Below are positions 16,326-26,059 of a stretch of 55,005 bases of DNA, piece by piece. Source of the stretch: an uncultured Collinsella sp. (lineage in GTDB: Bacteria; Actinomycetota; Coriobacteriia; Coriobacteriales; Coriobacteriaceae); contig URMO01000005.1 of the NCBI GenBank assembly GCA_900549085.1, forward strand, positions 1 to 55,005, read 5' to 3'. The stretch's first letter is position 1; each line of letters opens with the position of its first letter. The position numbers and the translations under genes were made by a program. Under the pieces are notes generated by a model that had not been told where the DNA came from, searched no databases, and saw only the letters and a list, made by a program, of their open reading frames with translations.

Positions 16326-18683
16326 ATGGCTGGTAACCACTTTAAGAACGGCGACGGCGAGCGCCCTGCAGTTCCGCCGTGTTCAAATGGGACTGGAAAC
16401 GCTGACGTACCGAGTGGATCCAGCCAAAACGGTGCTGGCAACCGTACGTCTCCGGGCGAAACGGCGATGTTTGCCGCTCTGTACGAACAGTCTCAAAAGG
16501 CAAAACAGGCTGGTCGCGTAGGCAGGCAGGCATTTCCGGGCGGGGCGGGCTCTGCGGCTTCGTCGGCCGGGGTCCGTCCGGCGCCAACGGGCGGTGCAAA
16601 TGTCGCCGGCTCCACTGGCCCCGCTAACAACGCTCATCGCGCTCACAACGCCGGCCCCGTCAACTCTGCCAATCCCGCCAATAGTGCTTCTTCTGCTGGA
16701 GACGCAGGGCTTACGGGTAACCTAGGCACTATCTATACGGGCGCTTCCGAAACCGGCACGTTTGCCCGTCTCAATGACGACGGTGCCGAGTTTAAGGGCT
16801 CGGGCTCTAAAGAAGATTATTACGATTTTGGCTTGAACTACGGCGGTGATTCCTCGACGAGCCCGACCTCGAACGGCCTGGTTCGCCATCGCCATCGCAA
16901 GGGCGAGCGCAAGAAGCGCCGCGTTGCAGCCGTTGTTGCTGTCATCGTCGCGGTGGTTCTTGTCGCTTTTGGCGTGAGTGGCTTCATGCTGTTTAACTCG
17001 GCAAAAACCGTGAAGAGCCAGGCAAAGGAAACTGTCGAGATCGTCGGCGGCCTTAAGGACAAGGTCACGTCGGGCGATTTTTCGACCCTGCCCGACGATG
17101 CGAAAAAGATCGACGAGCTCTGCAGCAGCATGAAGAAAGAGACCTCGAGCCCGGTGTGGACGATGGCCTCGTTCATTCCGGTGTACGGCGGCGACATTAA
17201 TGCCGCCCGCACCATGGTCGACGCTCTGTCCGATGTTTCGAGCGGCGCGCTGGTCCCCATGGCCGATAATCTCGCTCAGGCAACGCCCGGTAAGCTGTTC
17301 CAGGACGGGACAATCAACGTGTCCGCGCTGCAGGCGGTCGCCGATTCGCTCTCCGATAGCTCGAAGGCGTTCAAGAGCGCCAACAAAAAGGTGCAGAGTA
17401 TTGGCGATACGCATATCGCCCAGGTGACCGAGCTGGTCGATAAGGCAAAGGACGGCTTTGCCACCCTGAACGGTGCGGTCGACGCGGCGGAGAAAGTTGC
17501 CCCCGTTCTACCCCAGATGCTCGGCGCCAACGGCCAGACGCGCCATTATCTTGTGCTCGCGATGAGCAATGTCGAGATCCGCGCCTGCGGCGGTTTCCCG
17601 GGTTCGCGCGGCGTGATGTCAGTGACTGACGGTAAGCTCGAACTGGGCGATTTTGTCAAAGTCGACATGATGAAAGAGCCCTTGAGCCCGCTTCCCATCA
17701 CCGATGAAGAGGCAAACTTGTTCACGACCGGATGGGGCCTGACCGGATTCAACACGCTCGGATACACGATGGGCGACGTTACGATGACACCCGATTATCC
17801 GCGTGCGGCTCAGCTTGCCAGCGATATGCAGAAGGCCATTGTTGGAGATGACATCGACGGCGTATTTGCAGTCGATCCGGTATTTTTGCAGTATATGCTC
17901 GGCATTGTGGGCGGCACGCAGCTTCCCGACGGTACCGTCGTCGATGGAAGCAACGCTGCAAAGGTGCTGCTGCACGATATTTATTGGAATTACCCGGTAG
18001 AGGAACAGGACGCCATTTTTGCGGCGGTTGCCGGATCGGCTTTTAACAAGATCGTGGATGAACTGGGCTCCAGCGATATTACTAAGATCGCCGCCGCCAT
18101 CGAAAAGGGTGCTTCCGAGGGTCGCATCCTGATGTATTCGAGAAACGATGACGAGGAAAAGGCCGCGAAGGCCCTTGGCATTTCCGGCGCTCTCCAAAAT
18201 GATGCGTCTGAGGCTCCGATTTTGGGCGTCTATGTGAATAACTACAGCTATTCAAAGATGGATTGGTTCCTTGATAAGCGAGTCACCATCGATTCTTCGG
18301 TTGAAAATGCCGATGGCTCGACGACGTATCGAGTAACCACTACGCTCAAGAACACGATGACCCCCCAGGAGAAGGCCGAGATGCCTGGTTATTTCCAGGG
18401 CCATAACGGCATTAGCCAGGATATTGATGACGAGGTGCTGAGGCTCTATCTCTACGCTCCCGCGGGAGGCAGCATTTCGGACATTAAGACTTCGGGCTCC
18501 GGTTCTATCGAGATGAACGAAGCGACGCACGATGGCCTGAAGGTTGCATGGGGCGGCGTCCACATGCTTCTTGGACAAGACATAAAGGTCGAGTACACGG
18601 TTACGACTTCGAAGGACTCTGGGCACAAAGCGCTTAAGGTTCGCACCACGCCAACCGCTCAAACGTTTGAACAGGATAAGTAA
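16326..18683 (+). CDS. DUF4012 membrane protein
   Basis: 785 residues. The first ~190 are low-complexity (Ala, Gly, Ser, Asn) and cytoplasmic. A basic stretch (RHRHRKGERKKRR) then leads into one membrane helix (VAAVVAVIVAVVLVAFGVSGFML). The large outer part matches the actinobacterial DUF4012 family: NGQTRHYLVLAMSNVEIRACGGFPGS is its most recognisable segment, followed by a conserved domain to about residue 650 and a beta-rich end. The function of the family is unknown; members are surface proteins often near polysaccharide or wall genes. Only 3 bases separate it from glmM, so the two are probably co-transcribed, which hints at envelope work. Confidence 0.85.
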   Translation: MAGNHFKNGDGERPAVPPCSNGTGNADVPSGSSQNGAGNRTSPGETAMFAALYEQSQKAKQAGRVGRQAFPGGAGSAASSAGVRPAPTGGANVAGSTGPANNAHRAHNAGPVNSANPANSASSAGDAGLTGNLGTIYTGASETGTFARLNDDGAEFKGSGSKEDYYDFGLNYGGDSSTSPTSNGLVRHRHRKGERKKRRVAAVVAVIVAVVLVAFGVSGFMLFNSAKTVKSQAKETVEIVGGLKDKVTSGDFSTLPDDAKKIDELCSSMKKETSSPVWTMASFIPVYGGDINAARTMVDALSDVSSGALVPMADNLAQATPGKLFQDGTINVSALQAVADSLSDSSKAFKSANKKVQSIGDTHIAQVTELVDKAKDGFATLNGAVDAAEKVAPVLPQMLGANGQTRHYLVLAMSNVEIRACGGFPGSRGVMSVTDGKLELGDFVKVDMMKEPLSPLPITDEEANLFTTGWGLTGFNTLGYTMGDVTMTPDYPRAAQLASDMQKAIVGDDIDGVFAVDPVFLQYMLGIVGGTQLPDGTVVDGSNAAKVLLHDIYWNYPVEEQDAIFAAVAGSAFNKIVDELGSSDITKIAAAIEKGASEGRILMYSRNDDEEKAAKALGISGALQNDASEAPILGVYVNNYSYSKMDWFLDKRVTIDSSVENADGSTTYRVTTTLKNTMTPQEKAEMPGYFQGHNGISQDIDDEVLRLYLYAPAGGSISDIKTSGSGSIEMNEATHDGLKVAWGGVHMLLGQDIKVEYTVTTSKDSGHKALKVRTTPTAQTFEQDK

Positions 18684-18686
18684 GAT

Positions 18687-20018
18687 ATGAAGTACTTTGG
18701 CACCGACGGCTTTCGCGGCGAGGCCAACGTTGGACTGACGGTAGAGCACGCTTATAAGATCGGCCGCTTTGTGGGCTGGTATTACGGCGCCAACCGCGGG
18801 ACCAAGGCGCGCGTGATCGTGGGCAAGGACACGCGTCGCTCGAGCTATATGTTCGAGGCGGCGCTGGTGAGCGGCTTGGTCGCGAGCGGCGCGGACGCCT
18901 ACATGCTGCACGTGATCCCGACGCCGGGCGTGGCGCATCAGACCGTGGAGGGCTGCTTCGATTGCGGCATCATGATCAGTGCGAGCCACAACCCGTTTTG
19001 CGATAACGGCATTAAGCTCGTCAACAGCGACGGCTATAAGATGGACGAGGACGTGCTGGAGCTCATCGAGGATTACATCGATGGCAAGAGCGAAGTGCCG
19101 CTGGCCACGGGCAACCACATCGGTGCCACGGTGGACTACATGCAGGGTCGCAACCGCTATATTGCCTCGCTCATTGCAAGTGCGAACTTTTCGCTGCAGG
19201 GCGTCAAGATCGGTCTCGACTGTGCCAACGGCTCGGCATCCTCGGTGGCCAAGCCGGTGTTCGACGCGCTGGGTGCCGACGTACGCGTGATTAACGCCGC
19301 GCCCGATGGCTTTAACATCAACGTCGACTGCGGCTCCACGCATATGGAGCGCCTGCAGCGCCACGTGGTGGAGCAGGGCCTGGACGTGGGCTTTGCCTAC
19401 GACGGCGATGCCGACCGCTGCCTGGCCGTGGACGAGCGCGGTCGCGTGGTCGACGGCGACCAGATCCTGTACGTGTGCGGCGTGTACCTGAACAAGCACG
19501 GGCGCCTCTCGGGCGGTACCGTGGTGCCGACGATCGCCAGCAACTTTGGCCTGGTCAAGTCGCTGGAGCTTGCCGGTCTGAGTGCCGTGACCAGCGGCGT
19601 GGGCGACCGTCATGTGTATGCCAAGATGCGCGAGGGCGGCTACAGCCTGGGCGGCGAGCAGACGGGCCACACGATCTTTGGCGATATCGAGCGCACGGGC
19701 GACGGCATCATGACCTCGCTGCGCGTGATGGAAGTGATTCGCGCTGAGCGCGAGACACTCTCGCAGCTCACGGCTCCGTGCAAGCTGCTGCCGCAGGCTC
19801 AGGTCGCCGTGCGCGTGGCGGATAAGGACGCCGCGCTGGGCAACATGGGCGTCCAGGCCGCCATTGCCGAGGCCGAGGCGTCGCTGGCGGGCGAGGGCCG
19901 CGTACTGGTGCGCAAGAGCGGAACCGAGTCGGTGATTCGCGTTTTGGCTGAGGCTCCGGACCAATCGGCCGCCGACGCCGCTATGAAGCGCATCGCCAAC
20001 GCGCTGGAAGCTCTATAG
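18687..20018 (+). CDS. glmM: Phosphoglucosamine mutase
   Basis: GlmM converts glucosamine-6-phosphate to glucosamine-1-phosphate, feeding UDP-GlcNAc and so peptidoglycan. The 443-residue product has the usual length and all four landmarks: the start YFGTDGFRGEAN, the phosphoserine loop ISASHNPFCDNG near residue 100, the metal loop DGDADRC near 240, and the sugar-binding GGEQTGHTIF near 325. The phosphate-binding RKSGTESVIRVL lies near the end. It follows the DUF4012 gene by 3 bases. A perfect hairpin begins within its stop codon. Confidence 0.97.
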   Translation: MKYFGTDGFRGEANVGLTVEHAYKIGRFVGWYYGANRGTKARVIVGKDTRRSSYMFEAALVSGLVASGADAYMLHVIPTPGVAHQTVEGCFDCGIMISASHNPFCDNGIKLVNSDGYKMDEDVLELIEDYIDGKSEVPLATGNHIGATVDYMQGRNRYIASLIASANFSLQGVKIGLDCANGSASSVAKPVFDALGADVRVINAAPDGFNINVDCGSTHMERLQRHVVEQGLDVGFAYDGDADRCLAVDERGRVVDGDQILYVCGVYLNKHGRLSGGTVVPTIASNFGLVKSLELAGLSAVTSGVGDRHVYAKMREGGYSLGGEQTGHTIFGDIERTGDGIMTSLRVMEVIRAERETLSQLTAPCKLLPQAQVAVRVADKDAALGNMGVQAAIAEAEASLAGEGRVLVRKSGTESVIRVLAEAPDQSAADAAMKRIANALEAL

Positions 20019-20045
20019 TTACGCGGTTTTACCAAACCGCGTAAC
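20018..20045. repeat. Perfect 12 bp hairpin after glmM
   Basis: GTTACGCGGTTT (20018-20029) pairs perfectly with AAACCGCGTAAC (20034-20045) around a 4-base loop. The stem begins in the glmM stop codon. There is no T-run on either side, so it is not a classic intrinsic terminator. It could protect the mRNA 3' end. Confidence 0.7.
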
Positions 20046-20080
20046 TGCTCGACGCTGCAAACGTCCCCAATGACTAGGTG

Positions 20081-20117
20081 AAAAAGGGGGGCGCCGCGGG
20101 ATAGATCCCGCGGCGCC
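20081..20117 (-). terminator. Intrinsic terminator of the M32 carboxypeptidase gene
   Basis: An 11 bp GC stem, GGCGCCGCGGG (20090-20100) with CCCGCGGCGCC (20107-20117) and a 6-base loop. On the minus strand it is followed by C-rich sequence and TTTTT (20085-20081). It may also slow plus-strand transcripts from glmM, but there the T-run is weak. Confidence 0.85.
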
Positions 20118-20145
20118 TCCTTTGCGTTGACGTGTTGCCTAGGCT

Positions 20146-21720
20146 TTACAGCTGGTACAGCGTGGTGAACTTGTCCTGCAGGTAGCTGCAGTAGTAGCGG
20201 GCGTCAAAGTCCATGCCGCAGGCGCCCTTGATGAGCTCCGGCGCGTCTTTGGCGCGGCCCCACTGCCAAATGTGCTCGCCCAGCCAGGCGCGGACGGGCG
20301 CCAGATCACCGCTCGCGCAGGCATCGGTAAGGTCGACGCCGTCGCGGCACATGGCCGGCACAAACATGGCGTCGTAGGCGCTGCCCAGCGCATAGGTGGG
20401 GAAGTAGCCAAACGAGCCACCGCTCCAGTGCGTATCCTGCAGGCAGCCGTGCGTGTCGTCGGGAACGGGAATGCCCAGGTACTCGTTCATAAAGCGATTC
20501 CAAAGCGCGGGGATGTCCTTGGCCGTGGCCTCACCGGCAAACAGCATACGCTCGATCTCGTAGCGCACCATAACGTGCAGCGGATAGGTGAGCTCGTCCG
20601 CCTCGGTGCGGATCAACGACGGCTGCGCGATGTTCACGGCGCGGTAGAGCGTGTCCTCGTCCACGTTGCCGTAGACCTCGGGCGCGTGGCGGCGCAGCAC
20701 CTCGAGCAGCGGTCCCATAAAGGCGCGGCTGCGACCCACGGTGTTCTCAAAGAAGCGGCTCTGGCTCTCGTGGATGCCCATGGAGGTGCCGCCCTCCAGG
20801 CAGGTGCGCGCATAGGCGGGGTTCACGCCCAGCTCATACATGGTGTGACCGGCCTCGTGGATGATGCTGTAGACGTTGGAGATGCAGTCGTCCTCATAGA
20901 TGTGCGTCGCGATGCGCGCGTCACCCACGGCAAAGCCCTCGCTAAACGGGTGTTCGGTAAAGGCAAGCGTGGTGTCGTTCAGGTCCAGGCCGACGAGCTT
21001 CATAAGATCGAAGCTCATGGCACGCTGGGCAGCCTCGGGCACGCGGGCGTGCAAAAAGTCGGCAGCGGGCTGCTGGCCGCGCTCGCCGATGGCGTGCACG
21101 AGCGGCACGACCGTAGCCTTGACCTCATCGCAAAACGCATCGAAGCTCTTGGCGGAAAGGCCGCGCTCGTACTGGTCAAGCCAAACATCGTATGGGTCGC
21201 GCTTGGGGTCCATGAGCTCGGCCTGATGCTTAAGCTGGCCGACGATTCTATCCACATAGGGCTCAAAGCTCGCCCAGTCATTGGCCGTCTTGGCCTTGTG
21301 CCACACGGCGTCGGCCTCGCAGGTGAGCCTGGTCCAGGCCTCGGCCTCCTCGGTGGGAATGACGCTCGCTTCGCGCTGGTCGCGGCCGAGTATGCGGATC
21401 TCGTCGAGCAGCTGCGGGTCGTCGATCTTGCCGCCGGCGACGGTTTCGCGTGCCAGCGAGCGCACAAGTTCGAAAGACTTTTCGCTGGTCAGGAGCTTAT
21501 GATGCTCGCCGGCAAGGGTGCCCATGGCGTCGGCGCGCGCTGCGGCGCCGTTGGCGGGGGCAATGGTCGCGCCGTCAAACTCGGCAATCTTGAGCAGGTA
21601 CTCGCGGGTCCACAGCTTGCCCTCGAGCTTGCGGAATTTTTTGACGGCCTTATCGACCTTCATGCCTTTGGGCGTCTTGCCCGCTGCGGGCTCGGCCTTC
21701 TTATCGTGCTTTTTTCCCAT
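20146..21720 (-). CDS. M32-family metallocarboxypeptidase (Taq-type)
   Basis: 524 residues, ATG at 21720 after AAGGATAT. A zinc carboxypeptidase that removes C-terminal amino acids, cytoplasmic by its lack of a signal. A lysine-rich leader of about 25 residues precedes the family domain. The zinc motif HEAGHTMYE lies near residue 288 and is followed by the M32-specific GIHESQSRFFEN. Later it has HVMVRYEIER, the conserved C-terminal helix with LWNRFMNEYLGI and the DTHWSGGSFGYFPTYALG segment. All of these are typical of carboxypeptidase Taq. It is transcribed away from pheST, with its own terminator. Confidence 0.95.
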   Translation of the reverse strand: MGKKHDKKAEPAAGKTPKGMKVDKAVKKFRKLEGKLWTREYLLKIAEFDGATIAPANGAAARADAMGTLAGEHHKLLTSEKSFELVRSLARETVAGGKIDDPQLLDEIRILGRDQREASVIPTEEAEAWTRLTCEADAVWHKAKTANDWASFEPYVDRIVGQLKHQAELMDPKRDPYDVWLDQYERGLSAKSFDAFCDEVKATVVPLVHAIGERGQQPAADFLHARVPEAAQRAMSFDLMKLVGLDLNDTTLAFTEHPFSEGFAVGDARIATHIYEDDCISNVYSIIHEAGHTMYELGVNPAYARTCLEGGTSMGIHESQSRFFENTVGRSRAFMGPLLEVLRRHAPEVYGNVDEDTLYRAVNIAQPSLIRTEADELTYPLHVMVRYEIERMLFAGEATAKDIPALWNRFMNEYLGIPVPDDTHGCLQDTHWSGGSFGYFPTYALGSAYDAMFVPAMCRDGVDLTDACASGDLAPVRAWLGEHIWQWGRAKDAPELIKGACGMDFDARYYCSYLQDKFTTLYQL

Positions 21721-21861
21721 ACCATATCCTTGATCTCGCAGGTCGCCCGTCGCACGCGGCGGCGCAGCCAGTTTGCACAGCTACCTGCCTTGTACCCAGC
21801 ACGAACAAAACGGAACGCGGCGATACACCCAAACAATGTGGTATCCTGTAACCCAATGCGT

Positions 21862-22141
21862 TGACGGAGAGGGTTTTTGCCCGCCGCGTCGCCGGCAAGA
21901 GAGGGAAGGTCATGGGCTGCAAGCCTTCCTGCGGTGACAAGGGCCAAGCGTTCACTCCCGAGCAGCGACCTCAACGGGCGCGCGGCCAGCGGCGGCGATG
22001 TCCCCAGTAGGGAAGCCGTGAGCCTCGCGACAAGGGGCAAAGAGTGGGCGCGGCGGGCCAGACATCCGTCGGGTCAAACAAGGTGGTACCGCGGAATTCA
22101 ACCGTCCTTGGGCAATGCACATGCCCGAGGACGGTTTTTTT
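21862..22141 (+). ncRNA. T-box leader of pheST
   Basis: A T-box riboswitch that senses uncharged tRNA-Phe and lets transcription continue when phenylalanine is short. The diagnostic T-box sequence AAGGTGGTACCGCGG lies at 22080-22094. The tRNA-end-binding TGGT (22084-22087) fits the A discriminator of the tRNA-Phe in this window. A terminator stem ACCGTCCTTGGGC (22101-22113) with GCCCGAGGACGGT (22123-22135) and a T-run follows. A likely -10 TATCCT lies at 21842-21847. Stem I is GC-rich and I could not place the UUC specifier with confidence. Confidence 0.9.
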
Positions 22142-22227
22142 GTTACCGAACCGGGCCGCGTTTTCGCAATGTCAGACGGCGGCAGCCGCCTCGGCAAGCG
22201 GGGAGCGCGAGAGACGAAAGGGAAGAC

Positions 22228-23304
22228 ATGAGTCTGATTGATGATCTGGTCAAACTCGAGGAAGAGGCCAAGGAGCTCGTCGCAAGCGCCGACGACGCCG
22301 CCAAGCTCGAGGCCGCGCGCGTTGAGCTGCTCGGCCGCAAGGGCCGCATCACCGGCCTGATGCGCATGATGGGCAAGCTTGCCCCCGAGGATCGTCCCGT
22401 GATGGGCAAGCGCGCCAACGAGATGCGCCAGCTGATTGAGGGCATGCTCGACGAGCGCACCACCGAGATGAAGGCCGCCGCCCTCAAGCACGCACTCGAG
22501 CACGAGGCCGTCGACATCACGCTGCCGGGCATCCGTCCGCAGATCGGTCACCAGCACCTGATCAAGCAGATCATCGAGGAGGCCGAGGACATCTTCTGCG
22601 GCATCGGCTATACCGTCGAGTCCGGCCCCATGGTCGACACCTCCTATTACAACTTTACTGCGCTCAACGCCCCCATGGATCACCCGAGCCGCTCGGCCCG
22701 CGATACCTTCTACGTGGTCGACAACAACCCCGGCAGCGTCGCGCACCCCGAGGCTCACGCCCACGGCGAGTCCGACGTGCTGCTGCGCACCCAGACCTCG
22801 GGCGTGCAGATCCACACCATGGAGTCGCAGAAGCCGCCCATCTACATGATCTGCCCGGGCACCGTCTACCGTCCCGACACGGCCGATGCCTGCCACCTGC
22901 CGCAGTTCAACCAGATCGAGGGCCTGGTCGTCGACGAGGGTATCACCTTTGGCGATCTTAAGGGCACGCTCGACTACTTTGTTAAGTGCATGTTTGGTGA
23001 GGACCGCAAGACGCGCTATCGCCCGCACTTCTTCCCCTTCACCGAGCCTTCCTGCGAGGTGGACGTGAGCTGCCACGTCTGCGGCGGCAAGGGCTGCAAC
23101 TTCTGCAAGCACAGCGGCTGGATCGAGATCCTGGGCTGCGGCATGGTCGACCCCAACGTCCTGATCAACTGCGGCATCGACCCCGAGAAGTACACCGGCT
23201 TCGCCTTTGGCATTGGCGCCGAGCGCGTCGCGGCCCTGCGCTACGACCTGCCCGACCTGCGCACGCTCATGACGGGCGATATGCGCTTCTTGAACCAATT
23301 TTAA
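22228..23304 (+). CDS. pheS: Phenylalanyl-tRNA synthetase alpha subunit
   Basis: Catalytic subunit of the alpha2-beta2 enzyme that charges tRNA-Phe. 358 residues from ATG 22228 (MSLIDDLVKL) with AGGGAAG upstream; the upstream open frame belongs to the T-box leader. The N-terminal coiled coil carries KGRITGLMRMMG. The class II core has motif 2 in TRYRPHFFPFTEPSCEVDV and motif 3 in GFAFGIGAERVAALRY near residue 330. A CHVCGGKGCNFCKHSGW segment gives four cysteines close together, as in many PheS. It is controlled by the T-box and followed by pheT after a palindromic spacer. Confidence 0.97.
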   Translation: MSLIDDLVKLEEEAKELVASADDAAKLEAARVELLGRKGRITGLMRMMGKLAPEDRPVMGKRANEMRQLIEGMLDERTTEMKAAALKHALEHEAVDITLPGIRPQIGHQHLIKQIIEEAEDIFCGIGYTVESGPMVDTSYYNFTALNAPMDHPSRSARDTFYVVDNNPGSVAHPEAHAHGESDVLLRTQTSGVQIHTMESQKPPIYMICPGTVYRPDTADACHLPQFNQIEGLVVDEGITFGDLKGTLDYFVKCMFGEDRKTRYRPHFFPFTEPSCEVDVSCHVCGGKGCNFCKHSGWIEILGCGMVDPNVLINCGIDPEKYTGFAFGIGAERVAALRYDLPDLRTLMTGDMRFLNQF

Positions 23305-23310
23305 GTTGAC

Positions 23311-23424
23311 CTGTCCCGGCGGCTTCCCGAGCCACCGCACCTTGCCTTTCAATCGTCGGTTGCGTACCTAAGTACGCGGCCCTCCTCTTTCAAGGCAATC
23401 TGCGGCACCTCGGAAACCCGTCTC
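23311..23424. repeat. Large imperfect palindrome between pheS and pheT
   Basis: A ~110-base near-symmetric element centred on GCGTAC-ctaa-GTACGC (23362-23377). Outer matches include CCGAG/CTCGG, CCGCA/TGCGG and TTGCCTT/AAGGCAA. It starts 6 bases after the pheS stop with CCTGTCCCGG. A similar element after the Ca2+ ATPase gene (35905-36003) also begins with CCTGTCCGG, suggesting a dispersed family. Confidence 0.6.
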
Positions 23425-23484
23425 CGTAGCTGGAGTTTTCCGTCTGTTTATTGCAGACGTTACAGATGAAAGGAGACCAGTTAG

Positions 23485-25938
23485 ATGCGCGTTTCTTACG
23501 ACTGGCTCAAGACCATGATCGATATTCCGGAGGATCCCAAGACCCTTTCGGACGAATATATCCGTACCGGCACCGAGGTCGAGGCAATCGACACCGTGGG
23601 CGAGTCCTTCGACCACGTGGTGACCGCCAAGGTGCTCACCAAGACCCCGCACCCCGATAGCGACCACATGTATGTGTGCTCGGTCGACGTGGGCGACAAG
23701 AATCTCGACGCCGACGGCAACCCCGCCCCGCTGCAGATCGTCTGCGGCGCGCAGAACTTCGAGGCTGGCGACCACATCGTCACGGCAATGATCGGCGCTG
23801 TGCTTCCCGGCGACGTCAAGATCAAGAAGAGCAAGCTTCGCGGCGTCGTGTCCATGGGCATGAACTGCTCTGCGCGCGAGCTCGGCCTGGGCGGCGACCA
23901 CTCCGGCATCATGATCCTGCCCGAGGATACGCCCTGCGGCATGCCGTTTGCCGAGTACGTGGGCTCGAGCGACACCGTGCTCGACTGCGAGATCACGCCC
24001 AACCGTCCCGATTGCCTGTCCATGATCGGCATGGCCCGCGAGACCGGCGCCATTTTCGACCGCGATTTCCACGTTGAGCTGCCCGCCATCAAGGCCGAGA
24101 CTGGCCGCGCGACCGACGACGAGCTTTCGGTCGAGATTGCCGACGAGGGCCTGTGCGACCGCTATGTCGCCCGCATCGTGCGCAATGTGAAGGTCGGCCC
24201 CTCGCCCGACTGGATGGTCAAGCGCCTCAATGCCCTGGGCGTGCGCCCGCACAACAACATCGTCGACATCACCAACTATGTGATGATGCTCACCGGTCAG
24301 CCGCTGCACGCCTTTGACCTGGACACCTTTGCCGAGCGCGATGGCCATCGTCGCGTGGTGGTTCGCGCCGCCCAACAGGACGAGAAGTTTACGACCCTCG
24401 ACGGCGAGGAGCGCACGCTCGATGCCGGCATGGGCCTCATCACCGACGGCGAGCGTCCTGTGGCGCTGGCCGGCGTTATGGGCGGCATGGATTCCGAGAT
24501 TGAGGACGACACCGTCGACGTGATGGTCGAGAGCGCCTGCTTCAACGCCGGTCGCACCTCGCACACCAGCCGCGACCTGTCGCTGATCTCCGATGCCTCC
24601 ATTCGCTTTGAGCGTCAGGTCGATGAGGCCGGTTGCGTGGATGTCGCCAACGTTACCTGCGCGCTGATCGAGGAGATCGCCGGCGGCGAGGTCGCTCCCG
24701 GCTACGTTGATGTGTTCCCCGCGCCTAAGACCATCGATAGCATCAAGCTGCGCTTGGCCCGCGTGCACGCCATCTGCGGCGCCGACATCGAGCCCGACTT
24801 TATCGAGCGCTCGCTCACCCGCCTGGGCTGCACCGTCGAGCGCGATGGCGAGGACTTTATGGTTACCCCGCCGAGCTTCCGTCCCGACCTGCCGCGCGAG
24901 ATTGACCTGATCGAGGAGGTCCTGCGCCTGTGGGGCATGGGCCGCGTGACGGCGACCATCCCGGCTGCCAAGAACCACATCGGCGGCCTGACCCGCGAGC
25001 AGAAGCTCACCCGCAAGGTCGGCGAGATCTTGCGCGCCTGCGGCCTTAACGAGACCACGACCTTTGGCTTTGCCGCCCCGGGCGACCTGGAGAAGATCGG
25101 CATGTCCACCGAGGGCCGCGGCTGCCCCGTGGTGCTCATGAACCCGCTGGTGGCCGAGCAGACCGAGATGCGCCGCTCGCTGTTGCCGGGCCTACTGCAG
25201 TCCGTTGCCTATAACGAGGCCCACGGTACGCCCAACGTGCACCTGTACGAGGTCGGCAGCCTGTTCCACGGTCGTGAGAACGCCAGCCTGCCCAAGGAGA
25301 CCAAGTCCGTGGCGGGCGTGCTCTCGGGTCAGTGGAGCGAGCAGTCTTGGAGCATGAAGTACCGCAAGCTGCGTTTCTTCTTTGGCAAGGGCATTGTCGA
25401 GGAGCTGCTCGCCCAGCTGCGCATCGAGAAGGTTCGCTTCCGTCCCGTCGAGGGCGAGGGCTATGCCTTCTTGCAGCCGGGTCGTGCGGCCGAGGTTCTG
25501 TCCGGCGGCACCGTGCTGGGCTGGGTCGGCGAGATCCACCCCGAGGCGCGCGAAGCCATGGGCATCGACGAGGTCGTCGTTGCCTTTGAGCTCGACCTGG
25601 ACAAGCTGATCAAGGGCGCCCGCAACCAGGAGAACTACCGCGAGTTCTCGCAGTATCCGGCTGTTGAGCACGATCTGGCTATCGTGGTCGATAACTCCGT
25701 GACCTGCGAGGATCTTGAGCGCCGCATTACCAGCGCCGGCGGCAAGCTGCTCGAGGGCGTGCGTCTGTTCGACGTCTATCGCGATCCGGTCCGCGTGGGC
25801 GTGGGCAAAAAGTCCATGGCCTTCGCGCTTACGTATCGCTCCGACGACCACACGCTCACCAGCGAAGAGGTCGAGAAGGCACACCAGAAGATCGTCACCA
25901 AGGTGTGCAAGGGCGTAAACGGCGAGGTCCGCGGCTAG
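23485..25938 (+). CDS. pheT: Phenylalanyl-tRNA synthetase beta subunit
   Basis: 817 residues, the usual length for PheT, from ATG 23485 after GAAAGGAG. Domains in order: an N-terminal B1 region, an EMAP-like tRNA-binding OB fold with CGAQNFEAGDHIVTAMIGAVLPG (about residues 40-155) and the B3/B4 editing region with DITNYVMMLTGQPLHAFDLD. Then come the B5 DNA-binding-like domain, the catalytic-like core with HLYEVGSLF, and the C-terminal ferredoxin-fold anticodon-binding domain (YPAVEHDLAIVVD to the end). The beta subunit supplies tRNA recognition and hydrolyses mischarged Tyr-tRNA. It is co-transcribed with pheS under the T-box. Confidence 0.97.
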   Translation: MRVSYDWLKTMIDIPEDPKTLSDEYIRTGTEVEAIDTVGESFDHVVTAKVLTKTPHPDSDHMYVCSVDVGDKNLDADGNPAPLQIVCGAQNFEAGDHIVTAMIGAVLPGDVKIKKSKLRGVVSMGMNCSARELGLGGDHSGIMILPEDTPCGMPFAEYVGSSDTVLDCEITPNRPDCLSMIGMARETGAIFDRDFHVELPAIKAETGRATDDELSVEIADEGLCDRYVARIVRNVKVGPSPDWMVKRLNALGVRPHNNIVDITNYVMMLTGQPLHAFDLDTFAERDGHRRVVVRAAQQDEKFTTLDGEERTLDAGMGLITDGERPVALAGVMGGMDSEIEDDTVDVMVESACFNAGRTSHTSRDLSLISDASIRFERQVDEAGCVDVANVTCALIEEIAGGEVAPGYVDVFPAPKTIDSIKLRLARVHAICGADIEPDFIERSLTRLGCTVERDGEDFMVTPPSFRPDLPREIDLIEEVLRLWGMGRVTATIPAAKNHIGGLTREQKLTRKVGEILRACGLNETTTFGFAAPGDLEKIGMSTEGRGCPVVLMNPLVAEQTEMRRSLLPGLLQSVAYNEAHGTPNVHLYEVGSLFHGRENASLPKETKSVAGVLSGQWSEQSWSMKYRKLRFFFGKGIVEELLAQLRIEKVRFRPVEGEGYAFLQPGRAAEVLSGGTVLGWVGEIHPEAREAMGIDEVVVAFELDLDKLIKGARNQENYREFSQYPAVEHDLAIVVDNSVTCEDLERRITSAGGKLLEGVRLFDVYRDPVRVGVGKKSMAFALTYRSDDHTLTSEEVEKAHQKIVTKVCKGVNGEVRG

Positions 25939-26059
25939 GATTTGCGCTGGGTATAGGTCAGCTGTGGCTGCTGCTGAGTCCTACGTGACCGCTATGCTCG
26001 GTATGAGACACCGCTGAGCCTGCATATATGACACGCGCATTACATAACGGCGTGCTGCT

